From contig NZ_CP012677.1 of NCBI RefSeq assembly GCF_001294625.1, positions 2,232,001 through 2,296,000 on the forward strand: a DNA stretch of 64,000 bases. Direction: 5' to 3'. Origin of the DNA: Arthrobacter alpinus. GTDB lineage: Bacteria > Actinomycetota > Actinomycetes > Actinomycetales > Micrococcaceae. Position 1 is the stretch's first letter; each line of letters begins with the position of its first letter. Under the pieces are notes generated by a model, which did no database searches, was not told the DNA's origin, and worked only from the letters and a program-made list of their open reading frames with translations. The position numbers and the translations under genes are program-made. Shown piece after piece: positions 1 through 8,564 of the stretch.

Positions 1-1095
1 GTGGTCAATGACGAAACCTTGGCCTGGCTTGCCAACTTTAAGTTCTCCGGCGACATCTACGGTTACGCAGAGGGCGAACTCTATTTCCCCAATTCGCCCA
101 TCTTGACCATCGAATCCACCTTTGCCGAAGCCTGCATCCTGGAAACGTACGTGCTCTCGGTGTTGAACCACGACTCCGCAATCGCCTCGGCCGCCTCCCG
201 GATGATCGGCGCTGCAGGCTCACGCCCGTGCATTGAGATGGGCTCACGCCGCACGCATGAGGAGTCTGCCGTGGCCGCCTCACGTGCCGCCGTGATCGCC
301 GGTTTCCACAGCACCTCCAACCTTGCATGCGGCCTACGCTACGGCGTGCTGACCCAGGGTACTGCCGCCCACTCCTTCACCTTGTTGCACGACACCGAAG
401 AGGATGCCTTCCGCGCCCAACTGGCCTCCCTGGGCACAGGTACCACCTTGCTCGTTGACACGTACGACGTCGAAACCGCCGTCCGCCTGGCCGTGGACCT
501 TGCCGGGCCCGCCTTAGGTGGCGTGCGGCTGGACTCCGGGGACCTGGTGGCCCAGGCACACGAGGTGCGGTCCTTGCTGGATTCGCTCGGCAACACCAGC
601 ACACGCATCACCGTCACCTCGGACCTAGACGAGTTCGCCATTGCGGCGTTGGCGGCAGCCCCGGTGGACTCCTATGGTGTGGGCACCTCATTGGTGACGG
701 GCTCCGGCGCCCCCACGGCCTCCATGGTTTACAAGCTGGTCTCCCGCGAGGACGACCACGGCGAATTCGTCTCCGTGGCCAAGGCGGCCAAGAACAAGGC
801 AAGCGTAGGCGGCAAAAAGTACGCCTTGCGCCGGCTCAACGAACGCGGAACGGCTACCAGTGAGGTGGTGGGAATCGGGTCCATGCCTGCCAATGACGGC
901 AACGACCGACCCCTGATCCAGCAATTCATCGCCGACGGCGTGCTCACGCCCGGTTGGACGGGAGCCGAAGGGGTGCGCCGGGCTGCTGCCCGCCACACCG
1001 CTTCCATGGCGGAGATGCCGGGCGCCGCACGCAGGCTCCAACGCGGCGACCCCGTCATTCCCACAGAATACGAACAATTAGCAACCGCGACTTGA
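1..1095 (+). CDS. pncB: nicotinate phosphoribosyltransferase, 5' part missing
   Basis: Converts nicotinate plus PRPP (with ATP) to nicotinate mononucleotide, the first step of Preiss-Handler NAD salvage. The visible 364 residues contain the family features: the ESTFAEA segment, the EMGSRRTHE stretch, GTAAHSF around residue 120 (the region carrying the regulatory phospho-histidine in this family) and the RLDSGDL phosphate-binding loop near residue 178. Full-length homologues are about 430 residues, so roughly 70 N-terminal residues lie before the window. The GTG at base 1 is simply the window edge and should not be read as the start. The stop is 11 bases before the pncA start, so the two genes very likely form one NAD-salvage operon. 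Confidence 0.93.
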   Translation: MVNDETLAWLANFKFSGDIYGYAEGELYFPNSPILTIESTFAEACILETYVLSVLNHDSAIASAASRMIGAAGSRPCIEMGSRRTHEESAVAASRAAVIAGFHSTSNLACGLRYGVLTQGTAAHSFTLLHDTEEDAFRAQLASLGTGTTLLVDTYDVETAVRLAVDLAGPALGGVRLDSGDLVAQAHEVRSLLDSLGNTSTRITVTSDLDEFAIAALAAAPVDSYGVGTSLVTGSGAPTASMVYKLVSREDDHGEFVSVAKAAKNKASVGGKKYALRRLNERGTATSEVVGIGSMPANDGNDRPLIQQFIADGVLTPGWTGAEGVRRAAARHTASMAEMPGAARRLQRGDPVIPTEYEQLATAT

Positions 1096-1106
1096 AGGAC
1101 ACCCCC

Positions 1107-1724
1107 ATGGCCAAGGCACTCATTATTGTGGACCTGCAAAACGATTTTTGCGAAGGCGGTTCCCTCGCTGTGAAGGGCGGGGCCGCTCTCGCCACCGAGA
1201 TCACCGAGTTCATCTCCGAGGCTTCCGACTTTGATTTCATCGTGGCAACCCAGGACTGGCATATTGACCCGGGCAGCCACTTCTCCGAGACCCCCGACTT
1301 CCGCACGAGCTGGCCCGTGCATTGTGTGGCCCGGTCCAAGGGCGCGGCGCTGCACCGCAACCTGGACACCGAGGACATCGACGCGTACTTCCGCAAGGGC
1401 AGGTTCGACGCCGCCTACTCAGGTTTTGACGGCCTGCTGGCCCCCGAGGACGAGGTTGCCGTGGGCGAACGCGAGGCGCACGAGTCCGCCGAGGACGGCG
1501 CTGAAACGCCTGTCAGCCTTGACGACTGGCTGCGGGAGAACGACGTCCAGGACGTGGTGATCGTGGGCTTGGCCACCGACCACTGCGTCCGCGCCACGGC
1601 ACTTGACGCCGTCACAGCCGGCTACAACACCACCGTGTTGCGCGACTACGTTGCCGGCGTGGATGACGATGCCAGCGAGGAAGCCCTCGAAGAGCTCGAG
1701 GACGCCGGGGTCGAGATTAAATAG
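1107..1724 (+). CDS. pncA: nicotinamidase / pyrazinamidase
   Basis: Hydrolyses nicotinamide to nicotinate, feeding the upstream pncB product. The 205-residue isochorismatase-fold protein shows the catalytic Asp9 in IIVDLQNDF and the metal ligands Asp50, His52 and His58 in TQDWHIDPGSHF. The catalytic Lys lies in the FRKGRFD segment and the nucleophilic Cys in GLATDHCVRATA. An acidic insertion (EREAHESAEDGAE) lies between the Lys and Cys regions. The start at 1107 is chosen because a GAAGGA ribosome-binding site sits about 8 bases upstream and because MAKALIIVDLQNDF is the usual family N-terminus. A longer frame open from 954 overlaps pncB and has no support. Confidence 0.96.
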   Translation: MAKALIIVDLQNDFCEGGSLAVKGGAALATEITEFISEASDFDFIVATQDWHIDPGSHFSETPDFRTSWPVHCVARSKGAALHRNLDTEDIDAYFRKGRFDAAYSGFDGLLAPEDEVAVGEREAHESAEDGAETPVSLDDWLRENDVQDVVIVGLATDHCVRATALDAVTAGYNTTVLRDYVAGVDDDASEEALEELEDAGVEIK

Positions 1725-1733
1725 GCCGTTGTC

Positions 1734-1797
1734 CCGGGGGGCGTTGTGGTGATTCGAGGCGGGCCGGCCACCCTCGAATCACCACAACGGCCCCCGG
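1734..1797. terminator. long palindromic bidirectional terminator between convergent genes
   Basis: Bases 1734-1759 and 1772-1797 form a 26-bp inverted repeat with one mismatch (1741/1790) around a 12-base GC-rich loop. It lies between the stop of pncA (+) and the stop of the helicase gene (-), the expected place for a shared transcription terminator. There is no clear T-run on either side, so it may act as a Rho-independent barrier of the actinobacterial T-less type or as an RNA-stabilising hairpin. Confidence 0.7.
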
Positions 1798-1814
1798 GTC
1801 TGGACAAACTGGAC

Positions 1815-3593
1815 CTACTTCTTCCCGAGGAACCAGTCCTGGAGCTTCTTCATGCGCTGCTGCAGCTGGGGCTCGTTGGCTTGGGCCACTGCCGGTCCGC
1901 CACAGATGCGCCGCAGTTCGCTGTGCACCATGCCGTGTGGCATCCCCGAGCGTGCACTCCACGCGGAGACGTTTTTGGCCAGCTCGTTACGCAAATCCAT
2001 GAGCATGCGGTGATCCATCACCACAGGTTCCGGCGCTTGCGCATCGCCTGTTGCCGCGCTCTTGCGACGGCGGCGTGACTGCTGGTCGGCCTGACGTTGG
2101 CGCAGCAGCACGCCCATCTGTTCGGCGTCGAGCAGACCCGGGATGCCAAGGAAGTCCAGCTCGTCGTCGCTGCCGATTTCCCCGCCGGTGCCGAATTCGC
2201 CACCGTCGAACAGCACACGGTCAAAGGAGGCCTGGGACCCTAACGCCTCGAACTTGAATTTCTCCATGGTGTCGGATGCCTTTTCCTCGCGGTTGGCTTC
2301 CTCCATCTCGGCGTCTTCCTCCATGAACCCGTCGGGGTCCTTGTCGGGGCGGTCCAGGGCGTGGTCTCGTTCCAACTCAAGCTGGTTGGCCAATTCCATC
2401 AGGTTCGGCACCGAAGGCAGGAACACCGACGCTGTTTCGCCGCGCTTTCGGGAACGCACAAAACGCCCGATCGCCTGGGCAAAGAACAGCGGCGTTGCCG
2501 TGGAGGTGGCGTACACGCCAACCGCCAGGCGCGGCACGTCGACACCTTCGGTCACCATGCGAACGGCCACCATCCAGCGGGATTCCCCAGCAGAAAACTC
2601 GTCGATCTTATCCGAGGCCTTGGCATCGTCGGACAAGATAACGGTCGGTGATTCGCCCGTAATCTTTTTTAGCTGTCCGGCGTAGGCCCGTGCGTCCTCG
2701 TGGTCGGTGGCGATGACCAGTCCGCCCGCGTCGGGCACGGCCCGGCGCACTTGCAGGAGACGTTTGTCGGCGGCAGCCAAAACAGCCGGTATCCACTCCC
2801 CAGCAGGGTTCAACGCCGTGCGCCACGCCTGCGAGGTGACGTCCTTGGTGACGGGGGCACCCAGGGTGGCCGCCATTTCCTCGCCGGCGCTGGTGCGCCA
2901 GCGCATCTCCCCGGAGTAGGCCATGAACATGACGGGTCGGACCACGTGGTCCTTCAACGCCTCGCCATAGCCGTAGGTGTAGTCGGCCTTGGAGCGGCGG
3001 ATGCCGTCCCGGTCTTCGGCGTACTCCACAAACGGGATGGCGGCAGTGTCTGAACGGAAAGGGGTTCCTGTCAGCGCCAGCCTGCGTACGGCGGGGTCAA
3101 ACGCCTCACGGATCCCGTCACCCCAGCTCAGCGCGTCGCCGCCGTGGTGGATCTCATCGAGAATGATCAGTGTCCGTGCGGCCTCGGTCTTGGCCCGGTG
3201 CAGCAACGGTTTACTCGCGACCTGCGCATAGGTGACTGCCACGCCAATGAAGCCCTTGCCATGCCGGCCGTCGGCGTTCTTAAAGTTCGGGTCAATGGAG
3301 ATGCCAACTTTCGCGGCGGCATCAGCCCACTGGCGCTTCAGGTGGTCGGTGGGCGTAACGATCGTAATCCGGTTGATGGTGCCGCGAGCTATCAGCTCAG
3401 TGGCAACGTGCAGCGCAAAGGTGGTCTTTCCGGCGCCGGGCGTCGCCACGGCCAGAAAGTCCCGCGGGCTCTGCGCAAAGTACTTCGCCATGGCCTCCGT
3501 CTGCCAGGCACGCAACTTTTGCGCCGTACCCCAGGCGGCACGATCAGGGTAGGCGGGAGGCAGCGACGGGCCACCAAACAATGTTTCCGTCAC
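1815..3593 (-). CDS. superfamily 2 DEAD/DEAH-type helicase
   Basis: A 592-residue SF2 nucleic-acid-dependent ATPase of the UvrB/RecQ-like 'ResIII' type. Walker A is at residues 51-58 (TPGAGKTT). The Walker B/motif II reads LDEIHHGG (DEIH), motif III is LTGTPFRSD, and motif VI is QAIGRFVRSRKRG near residue 380. The C-terminal third is charged and partly low-complexity. It ends in a basic segment after an acidic one (GGEFGTGGEIGSDDELDFLG). Close relatives are common in actinobacteria but their exact substrate is not established here. The gene lies just downstream of the DUF3039 gene on the same strand, separated by 93 bases that contain two hairpins. I see no restriction or methylase partner, so a stand-alone repair or RNA role is more likely than an R-M role. 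Confidence 0.88.
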   Translation of the reverse strand: MTETLFGGPSLPPAYPDRAAWGTAQKLRAWQTEAMAKYFAQSPRDFLAVATPGAGKTTFALHVATELIARGTINRITIVTPTDHLKRQWADAAAKVGISIDPNFKNADGRHGKGFIGVAVTYAQVASKPLLHRAKTEAARTLIILDEIHHGGDALSWGDGIREAFDPAVRRLALTGTPFRSDTAAIPFVEYAEDRDGIRRSKADYTYGYGEALKDHVVRPVMFMAYSGEMRWRTSAGEEMAATLGAPVTKDVTSQAWRTALNPAGEWIPAVLAAADKRLLQVRRAVPDAGGLVIATDHEDARAYAGQLKKITGESPTVILSDDAKASDKIDEFSAGESRWMVAVRMVTEGVDVPRLAVGVYATSTATPLFFAQAIGRFVRSRKRGETASVFLPSVPNLMELANQLELERDHALDRPDKDPDGFMEEDAEMEEANREEKASDTMEKFKFEALGSQASFDRVLFDGGEFGTGGEIGSDDELDFLGIPGLLDAEQMGVLLRQRQADQQSRRRRKSAATGDAQAPEPVVMDHRMLMDLRNELAKNVSAWSARSGMPHGMVHSELRRICGGPAVAQANEPQLQQRMKKLQDWFLGKK

Positions 3594-3626
3594 GAATTCC
3601 CCGCCATCAAATCACTTCTTCCATAT

Positions 3627-3676
3627 GCGCGCCCTCTTGCTGGGCGCGCCAAAATAAGGGCCCGTACAGCGCCCTT
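3627..3676 (-). terminator. two hairpins between DUF3039 gene and helicase gene
   Basis: On the minus strand, just after the DUF3039 stop, the first stem pairs 3671-3676 with 3656-3661 and is followed by a T-rich TTATTTT stretch, which fits a Rho-independent terminator. A second perfect 8-bp GC stem pairs 3627-3634 with 3642-3649 (7-base loop). The helicase may therefore have its own promoter or be expressed by read-through. Confidence 0.5.
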
Positions 3677-3686
3677 GAAACTGCTG

Positions 3687-4010
3687 TTACTTCTTGGGAT
3701 TCTTAGGTCCCTTGCCCTTGCCGCCCTCGGGGTTCAAACCCTCGTAAATGGCTTTGCAATCGGGGCACACAGGGAACTTTTTGGGATCGCGGCCCGGCGT
3801 CCAGACCTTGCCGCACAGGGCAATCACGGGATCGCCGGTCATGGCTGATTCCATGATCTTTTCCTTGCGCACATAGTGCGAGAAGCGTTCGCTGTCGCCC
3901 GGCTCCACCACGGGGCTCAGCTCCGTGCGCTCAATGACAGCAGTGGATCCGCCGGTTTGGCCAGGTCCGTAAAGGGGATCGTTTTCAAAGGGGTCCGGTG
4001 GCAAGCTCAT
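3687..4010 (-). CDS. DUF3039 family small zinc-ribbon-like protein
   Basis: A 107-residue protein that I recognise as the actinobacterial DUF3039 family. The N-terminal 35 residues are variable. The conserved core begins with ERFSHYVRKEKI, continues with the ALCGKVW segment and ends with FPVCPDCKAIY. The His of RFSHYV, one Cys of ALCGK and the CPDC pair make a plausible zinc site. The C-terminus is a Lys/Gly/Pro tail. Function is unknown. It lies between nagB and the helicase, all on the minus strand. Its usual company in related genomes is the neighbouring helicase, from memory, so the two may act together. Confidence 0.85.
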   Translation of the reverse strand: MSLPPDPFENDPLYGPGQTGGSTAVIERTELSPVVEPGDSERFSHYVRKEKIMESAMTGDPVIALCGKVWTPGRDPKKFPVCPDCKAIYEGLNPEGGKGKGPKNPKK

Positions 4011-4073
4011 GAGAACATTCTAGCCTCTTCGGCGCAACGACTCACCAAGGAACCTGCCGCTGGCAAAAAAGTT

Positions 4074-4118
4074 CGACGGCGGGGTGCGGGGTTCATCACA
4101 ACCCCACCCCCGCCGTCG
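4074..4118 (-). terminator. stem-loop downstream of nagB
   Basis: Bases 4074-4093 and 4100-4118 form a strong GC-rich inverted repeat (11 perfect outer pairs, then an internal mismatch, then six inner pairs) with a 6-base loop. It lies 42 bases after the nagB stop and before the DUF3039 gene. A 13-bp direct repeat (4124-4136 and 4161-4173) duplicates the very end of nagB beside it. Confidence 0.6.
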
Positions 4119-4159
4119 TTCCCTAGAGTCCCTGCCGGACTTCCTTGAGTGCTTGGACT

Positions 4160-4942
4160 TTAGAGTCCCTGCCAGGCCGGCTTGTTCTCAAACGCGTGGC
4201 GGTACGCGGGCGCTCCGCCCAGCTTGGCCGCGGCGGCCTCGTCAATGACGATCGTGGCGCGCGGGTGGAACTGCAGCACGGACGCGGGGCACGATGCCGA
4301 GACGGGGCCCTCCACGAAGTCGCGAACGGCGTCGGCCTTCCCGGCACCAAAGGCCACCAGGACCACATGACGGGCATCCATGATGGTGCCCAGGCCCTGG
4401 GTCACCACGTGGTGTGGAACCTGTCTTACATTGTCAAAGAAGCGCGCATTGTCCTGGCGAGTCTGCTCGGCCAAGGTCTTGATGCGTGTGCGCGAGGCCA
4501 GGGATGAACCCGGCTCGTTGAAACCGATGTGCCCGTTGGTGCCGACACCGAGGATCTGCAAGTCAATTCCGCCGGCTGCCTTGATGGCCGCTTCATAGCT
4601 TTCGCAAGCGCCTTGAATATCTTCGGCTGAGCCGTCGGGTCCGTGCACGTTCGCGGCACCGACGTCGACACGGTTGGTGAACTCGCGGCGGATCACCTCC
4701 CGGTAGGACTCATAGTGGCCAACAGGCAGGCCCACGTACTCGTCCAGGGCGAAACCGCTGACCTCTTCGAAGCTCAAGCCATCCTGGTCGTGGCGGCGTG
4801 CCAGCTCGTCGTAGATGGGCAGCGGGGAGGACCCGGTGGCCAGGCCAAGGACGGCGTTGGGCTTGTTACGCACCAAGGCTTCGATGGCGTCGGCGGCAAG
4901 CGCCCCAATTTCCTTGCTGCTCGGGAGGATGATGACCTCCAT
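4160..4942 (-). CDS. nagB: glucosamine-6-phosphate deaminase
   Basis: Converts glucosamine-6-phosphate to fructose-6-phosphate and ammonia, the last step of N-acetylglucosamine and amino-sugar use. The 260-residue length is normal. The phosphate-binding loop LGLATGSSP is near residue 35. The active-site Asp is in FALDEYVGL, and GTNGHIGFNEPG carries the catalytic His and Glu. The start at 4942 has an AAGGAAG ribosome-binding site upstream. nagA (14387-15637), the partner deacetylase, is not adjacent but about 10 kb away. The upstream region holds an ACCCG-GTA-CGGGT palindrome (4965-4977) that could be an operator. Confidence 0.96.
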   Translation of the reverse strand: MEVIILPSSKEIGALAADAIEALVRNKPNAVLGLATGSSPLPIYDELARRHDQDGLSFEEVSGFALDEYVGLPVGHYESYREVIRREFTNRVDVGAANVHGPDGSAEDIQGACESYEAAIKAAGGIDLQILGVGTNGHIGFNEPGSSLASRTRIKTLAEQTRQDNARFFDNVRQVPHHVVTQGLGTIMDARHVVLVAFGAGKADAVRDFVEGPVSASCPASVLQFHPRATIVIDEAAAAKLGGAPAYRHAFENKPAWQGL

Positions 4943-4964
4943 ATAACACGCTTCCTTTCACGGC

Positions 4965-4977
4965 ACCCGGTACGGGT
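4965..4977. promoter_or_regulatory. palindrome upstream of nagB, possible operator
   Basis: A 5-3-5 perfect dyad ACCCG-GTA-CGGGT lies 22 bases ahead of the nagB start codon. Amino-sugar genes in actinobacteria are often controlled by GntR or ROK repressors, but this motif does not obviously match a known consensus that I can recall. Listed only as a candidate. Confidence 0.25.
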
Positions 4978-5108
4978 ACGTTTGCGACTTCTCGCAGCTA
5001 GACTCACACAATGCAACAACGCCCCGTCAACACCCTGCCGGAGACCGGCGGCTGGACAGGGCGCTATTGCCGTGACTTGTTGTTTTCTAGCCCTAACCTT
5101 ATCCAGTG

Positions 5109-6692
5109 TCAGCGGTCAACTGAAACGGCGAGCAACAGTTCCGGCCCGCGCTGGTTATATTCCCGCGCACCCCACCGGATTCCCAATGCCACATAGCCGG
5201 CGCCGAACACCACTCCGGCCACGAGTGCCAGCCAGCCGAACATCGGCTGCCCGGAGACTGCCGCGATGACGACCAGGACCGCGACAGGCACGCACAGCAG
5301 CCCGGCGCCACCAAATCCGGCCAGCTGGACCAGGACTGAGGAAAAGTTGTTGCCGGGTTTGGACTTCATGGGGCTCTCCCCCGGAAGCGGCACATTCATG
5401 ATGAAGCGTGCGGAAAAGATACTAGCCAGGCCCAGACCTGCACCAGTGGCAACAAACACCAGCCCCAGCGTTGCCGGGAATGCCGCCCAATTGCCTGAGA
5501 CAACAGCGCCTACCATCGAGAACAGCAGGCCCAGTGGCAGGGCAAGGACAGCGGCCGCCACAACTCGCCCAGACCTGTCAGCCCGGCCGGAAATGCCCGT
5601 GGCAAGGTGTAGCGCGAACGCCGTGTTGTCGTAGGAGATGTCAGAGGAGATGCTCCAGGCAATCATGAATGCAGCAAACGCGCCGCCGTAGCCCAGAACC
5701 GTACCCATCGAGCCCAGCCCGCCCGCCTGGCTACCGGCAAACACCAGCACCAGCGGCAACAAGGGTGCGATGATCAGCCCGGCACTGTACCGGGGGTCGC
5801 GGATCCAGTAGGTCAGGCACCGGGCGGCCACAGCTCCCGTAGGGGTTTGAGGGAACCAAGTAAAGAAGCCCATTTTGCCGGCACCCCGCTGGCTGCCGCC
5901 GGCAAACGCGGGCGTGACGAGGGCCTTGGCCAGGCACACTTTCCAGATCCAGGCCAGCGCGGCAATGGTTGCAAGGGCAATGAGGAACTTCAGCCCCGCC
6001 GCGCCGTAGGCGCCTTGGGCCACCTCGGCGGGGACGGCCCAGACGGCTCCCAGCGGCGTCCAGGAGAGGGTGTTGGCCAGGGACGGCAGGTATGCCGAGA
6101 GGTCGCTGATGCCTGCAGAGACACTGCCAATGATGGGCCCCAATAGCATCAACGGCACCAGCAGGACAATGCCGCTGACATCCTTGAACCTCCTTGAGGA
6201 CGCCAGGCTGGTGCTGGCTGCGGTGATGGCCCGCGAGGCCACAATGCAGGTCAGCGCCGCCAACGCGCCGCACATCAGGGCCACCACACCCGCTACGGGG
6301 TGGCGCCACCAGGAGGCCGCGGTGCCCATCGCGGCCAAGAGTGTCACAGCCCCGGGAATACCGATGAACCCGGACAGTGCCAAACCCACCAGAAGACTTT
6401 TCATGGGTATCGCGTAGGTGGTGAAACGGGTAGGGTCCAGGGTCATGTCCAGGCCAGAGGCAACCACGGGGATCACCAGCCAGCCTAGAATCACCGCGGA
6501 TCCGGCCAGGACCGCCACTGTGCCGATGGTCTGCGCATCGGCGGCGCCCAGGGCGGCGAGCCCCACCAACACCAAGCCCAGCATGCCCAATCCGTATATT
6601 CCGGCAATGATGAGCCCCACGATTTGCATGGTGCTGCGCTTGAGCGAGTTGCGCAGGAGCGTGAGTTTGAGTCTTAGGAGCTGCGCAACCAT
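5109..6692 (-). CDS. ABC transporter permease, large membrane protein
   Basis: A 527-residue polytopic membrane protein with roughly 12 hydrophobic segments running from about residue 20 (GLIIAGIYGLGMLGLV) to the C-terminus (LVAGVVFGAGYVALG). It is the membrane partner of the ATPase encoded directly upstream. The ATPase stop lies inside this gene's first codons (19-base overlap), so the two are translationally coupled. It resembles the ABC-2-like permeases of actinobacteria for which no substrate is known. No substrate-binding protein is encoded nearby, so export or a mechanical envelope role is more likely than import. Confidence 0.85.
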   Translation of the reverse strand: MVAQLLRLKLTLLRNSLKRSTMQIVGLIIAGIYGLGMLGLVLVGLAALGAADAQTIGTVAVLAGSAVILGWLVIPVVASGLDMTLDPTRFTTYAIPMKSLLVGLALSGFIGIPGAVTLLAAMGTAASWWRHPVAGVVALMCGALAALTCIVASRAITAASTSLASSRRFKDVSGIVLLVPLMLLGPIIGSVSAGISDLSAYLPSLANTLSWTPLGAVWAVPAEVAQGAYGAAGLKFLIALATIAALAWIWKVCLAKALVTPAFAGGSQRGAGKMGFFTWFPQTPTGAVAARCLTYWIRDPRYSAGLIIAPLLPLVLVFAGSQAGGLGSMGTVLGYGGAFAAFMIAWSISSDISYDNTAFALHLATGISGRADRSGRVVAAAVLALPLGLLFSMVGAVVSGNWAAFPATLGLVFVATGAGLGLASIFSARFIMNVPLPGESPMKSKPGNNFSSVLVQLAGFGGAGLLCVPVAVLVVIAAVSGQPMFGWLALVAGVVFGAGYVALGIRWGAREYNQRGPELLLAVSVDR

Positions 6693-7477
6693 TTCAACCC
6701 CGCAGTCTGGTTCCGTCCGCCTACGAGTTCCACGAATTTATCTTCCAGGCTCTGCCCGCCGCGCACAGCCTCCACCGTGCCAGCTGCCAGGACGTGACCG
6801 CCGGCAATGACTGCCACATGGTCGCACATGCGCTGGACCAGGTCCATGACGTGGCTGGAAACAATGACGGTGCCGCCGGAGCTGACATAGTCGGTGAGGA
6901 TGTCACGGATATTTGCCGCGGACACTGGATCCACCGACTCAAAGGGCTCATCCAACACCAGCAGCTTGGGTGCATGGATCATGGCCGCGGCCAGGGCAAT
7001 CTTCTTGGTCATGCCGGCTGAATAGTCAACCACCAAGGTGCCGGCGTCCTTGGCCAGGTCGAGCACGGCCAGCAGGTCGTGGACACGTTCTGCCACAGTG
7101 TCCTTGTCCATGCCGCGCAGCAGCCCGGCATAGCTGACCAGTTGTTCGCCCGTCAGCCGGTCAAACAGGCGCACCCCGTCGGGCAGCAACCCCATCAGCC
7201 GTTTAGCTTCCAAGGGGCTGGCCCACACGTCCACCCCGTGCACCCACACCGCCCCGGCATCCGGACGCAACAGTCCCGTGGCCATGGACAAGGAGGTGGT
7301 CTTGCCGGCGCCATTGGGCCCGACGAGGGCGTAAAAGGAGCCTGCGGGGACATCCAGGTCGATGCCGTCAACGGCAACTTTGGCGCCAAAATGTTTCCGC
7401 AAACCACGGATGGACAGCGCCGGGGGTTTGGTGGAACCGGCCGGGGCATCGAATCTAAGCGGGAAATTCTCGGTCAT
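6674..7477 (-). CDS. ABC transporter ATP-binding protein
   Basis: A 267-residue ABC ATPase of the ABC-2/drug exporter type. Walker A is GPNGAGKTT at about residues 54-62, the signature motif is the slightly degenerate YSAGMTKK, Walker B is LLVLDEPF, and the H-loop is VSSHVMD. The signature differs from the canonical LSGGQ-type motif, which is common in this exporter subgroup. The gene overlaps the start of the permease gene by 19 bases, forming a two-gene exporter operon. Substrate unknown. Confidence 0.93.
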   Translation of the reverse strand: MTENFPLRFDAPAGSTKPPALSIRGLRKHFGAKVAVDGIDLDVPAGSFYALVGPNGAGKTTSLSMATGLLRPDAGAVWVHGVDVWASPLEAKRLMGLLPDGVRLFDRLTGEQLVSYAGLLRGMDKDTVAERVHDLLAVLDLAKDAGTLVVDYSAGMTKKIALAAAMIHAPKLLVLDEPFESVDPVSAANIRDILTDYVSSGGTVIVSSHVMDLVQRMCDHVAVIAGGHVLAAGTVEAVRGGQSLEDKFVELVGGRNQTAGLKWLRSS

Positions 7478-7550
7478 ACTGCCACACTAACAACTGTGAC
7501 AGCAGCCACCGCCATCCCTAAGGATGACTTTGCCTCGGGGAGCCAAGGGA

Positions 7551-8492
7551 CTAGAACAACGCGCGGGCCAATGCCTGGCGTGCGGTGGAAACCCGCGGGT
7601 CACCGACCCCGATGACCTCGAACAGTTCAAGCAGGCGCACCCGGGCCGTTTCACGTTCGGGACCAAAATGCACCGAAATGAACTTCACGATCCGGGCAAA
7701 GGCGTCCTCTACATGGCCGCCAGTGACATCCAAATCAGCCACTGCCAGCTGTGCTTCCAGATCGTGCGGATCCCCGGCGGCGCGCGCCCTGCATTCCTGC
7801 GCCTGCGCCACATCCAGCTCAGCCGTGCGGCGCATGAGGTGAACCTGTGCCAGCCCAACCTTCGCGTCGGCGTCGTTCGGCTTCTCCGCCAAGGCTTTCT
7901 CATACGCTTCCTGTGCGCCAGCCAAATCCCCTGCTTCGATGGCGTCAAAAGCCGCTTGGTGCAGGGGCGGCAGCGGCGGGGCCAGGGCAGCCTCCGGATC
8001 CGGGGCACCCCCAAGGTTTCCTGTGACGCCATTGCTGGCGGCCACCTTCAACAGCTCATCCAGCAACGCTTTAACCTGCTCCTCGGGCATGTCGCCCTCG
8101 AACAAGGGAACGGGCTGGCCCTTGACCAAGGCCACCACGGTGGGAAGTGAGACGACGCCAAAAGCCGCGGTGATCTGCGGGCTAGCGTCCGCATCAACCC
8201 GGCCCAAGGCGATCTTGCCGCCAAAGTCATTCATGAGCCGTTCCAACAGTGCGTTCAGTGATACCGACTGCTGTGAGCGCGCCGATCCCAGCGAGACAAC
8301 GACAGGCACCTTTTGGGACAGGCCCACAAATTCCTGGAAACTTTGCTCGTTGACGTCAACGGCATATGGTGAACCACCATTCTCGCCCGGCGCCGGTGCC
8401 GTGGCACGGTTTTTCAAGGCAGAAAGGTCGACGGCGCCGCGAAGGTTGATCCCGGACGTCGGGCTGGCAGGGACGGAACTGTTTGGACTCAT
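7551..8492 (-). CDS. CnoX/YbbN-like thioredoxin-fold TPR protein
   Basis: A 313-residue protein with a thioredoxin-like domain at about residues 42-150 followed by TPR-like helices. The thioredoxin CxxC is absent: the position after VVVSLGSA reads RSQQS, so it cannot be a disulphide oxidoreductase. The cis-Pro region VVSLPTVVALVKGQP is intact. E. coli CnoX (YbbN) is a chaperedoxin that holds unfolding proteins and hands them to GroEL or DnaK. By analogy this is probably a redox-inactive holdase in the cytoplasm. It sits alone between the ABC operon and the large exported protein gene, all on the minus strand. Confidence 0.82.
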   Translation of the reverse strand: MSPNSSVPASPTSGINLRGAVDLSALKNRATAPAPGENGGSPYAVDVNEQSFQEFVGLSQKVPVVVSLGSARSQQSVSLNALLERLMNDFGGKIALGRVDADASPQITAAFGVVSLPTVVALVKGQPVPLFEGDMPEEQVKALLDELLKVAASNGVTGNLGGAPDPEAALAPPLPPLHQAAFDAIEAGDLAGAQEAYEKALAEKPNDADAKVGLAQVHLMRRTAELDVAQAQECRARAAGDPHDLEAQLAVADLDVTGGHVEDAFARIVKFISVHFGPERETARVRLLELFEVIGVGDPRVSTARQALARALF

Positions 8493-8513
8493 GAACCCAC
8501 TCTAACTGTGCAG

Positions 8514-8545
8514 CGCCCGCGAGGATCTACTTCACGCCGCGGGCG
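8514..8545 (-). terminator. GC-rich stem-loop after the 754-residue exported protein gene
   Basis: Bases 8514-8521 pair perfectly with 8538-8545 (8 bp, 16-base loop) just after the stop of the upstream minus-strand gene and before the thioredoxin-TPR gene. There is no T-run, so it may only slow read-through or stabilise a 3' end. Confidence 0.35.
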
Positions 8546-8564
8546 AAACTTCATTTGCGGACTG

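Noticed and set aside
5011-5196. Small plus-strand ORF upstream of the ABC permease 3' end
   Set aside because: Overlaps the permease coding region antisense and has no ribosome-binding site or conserved features.
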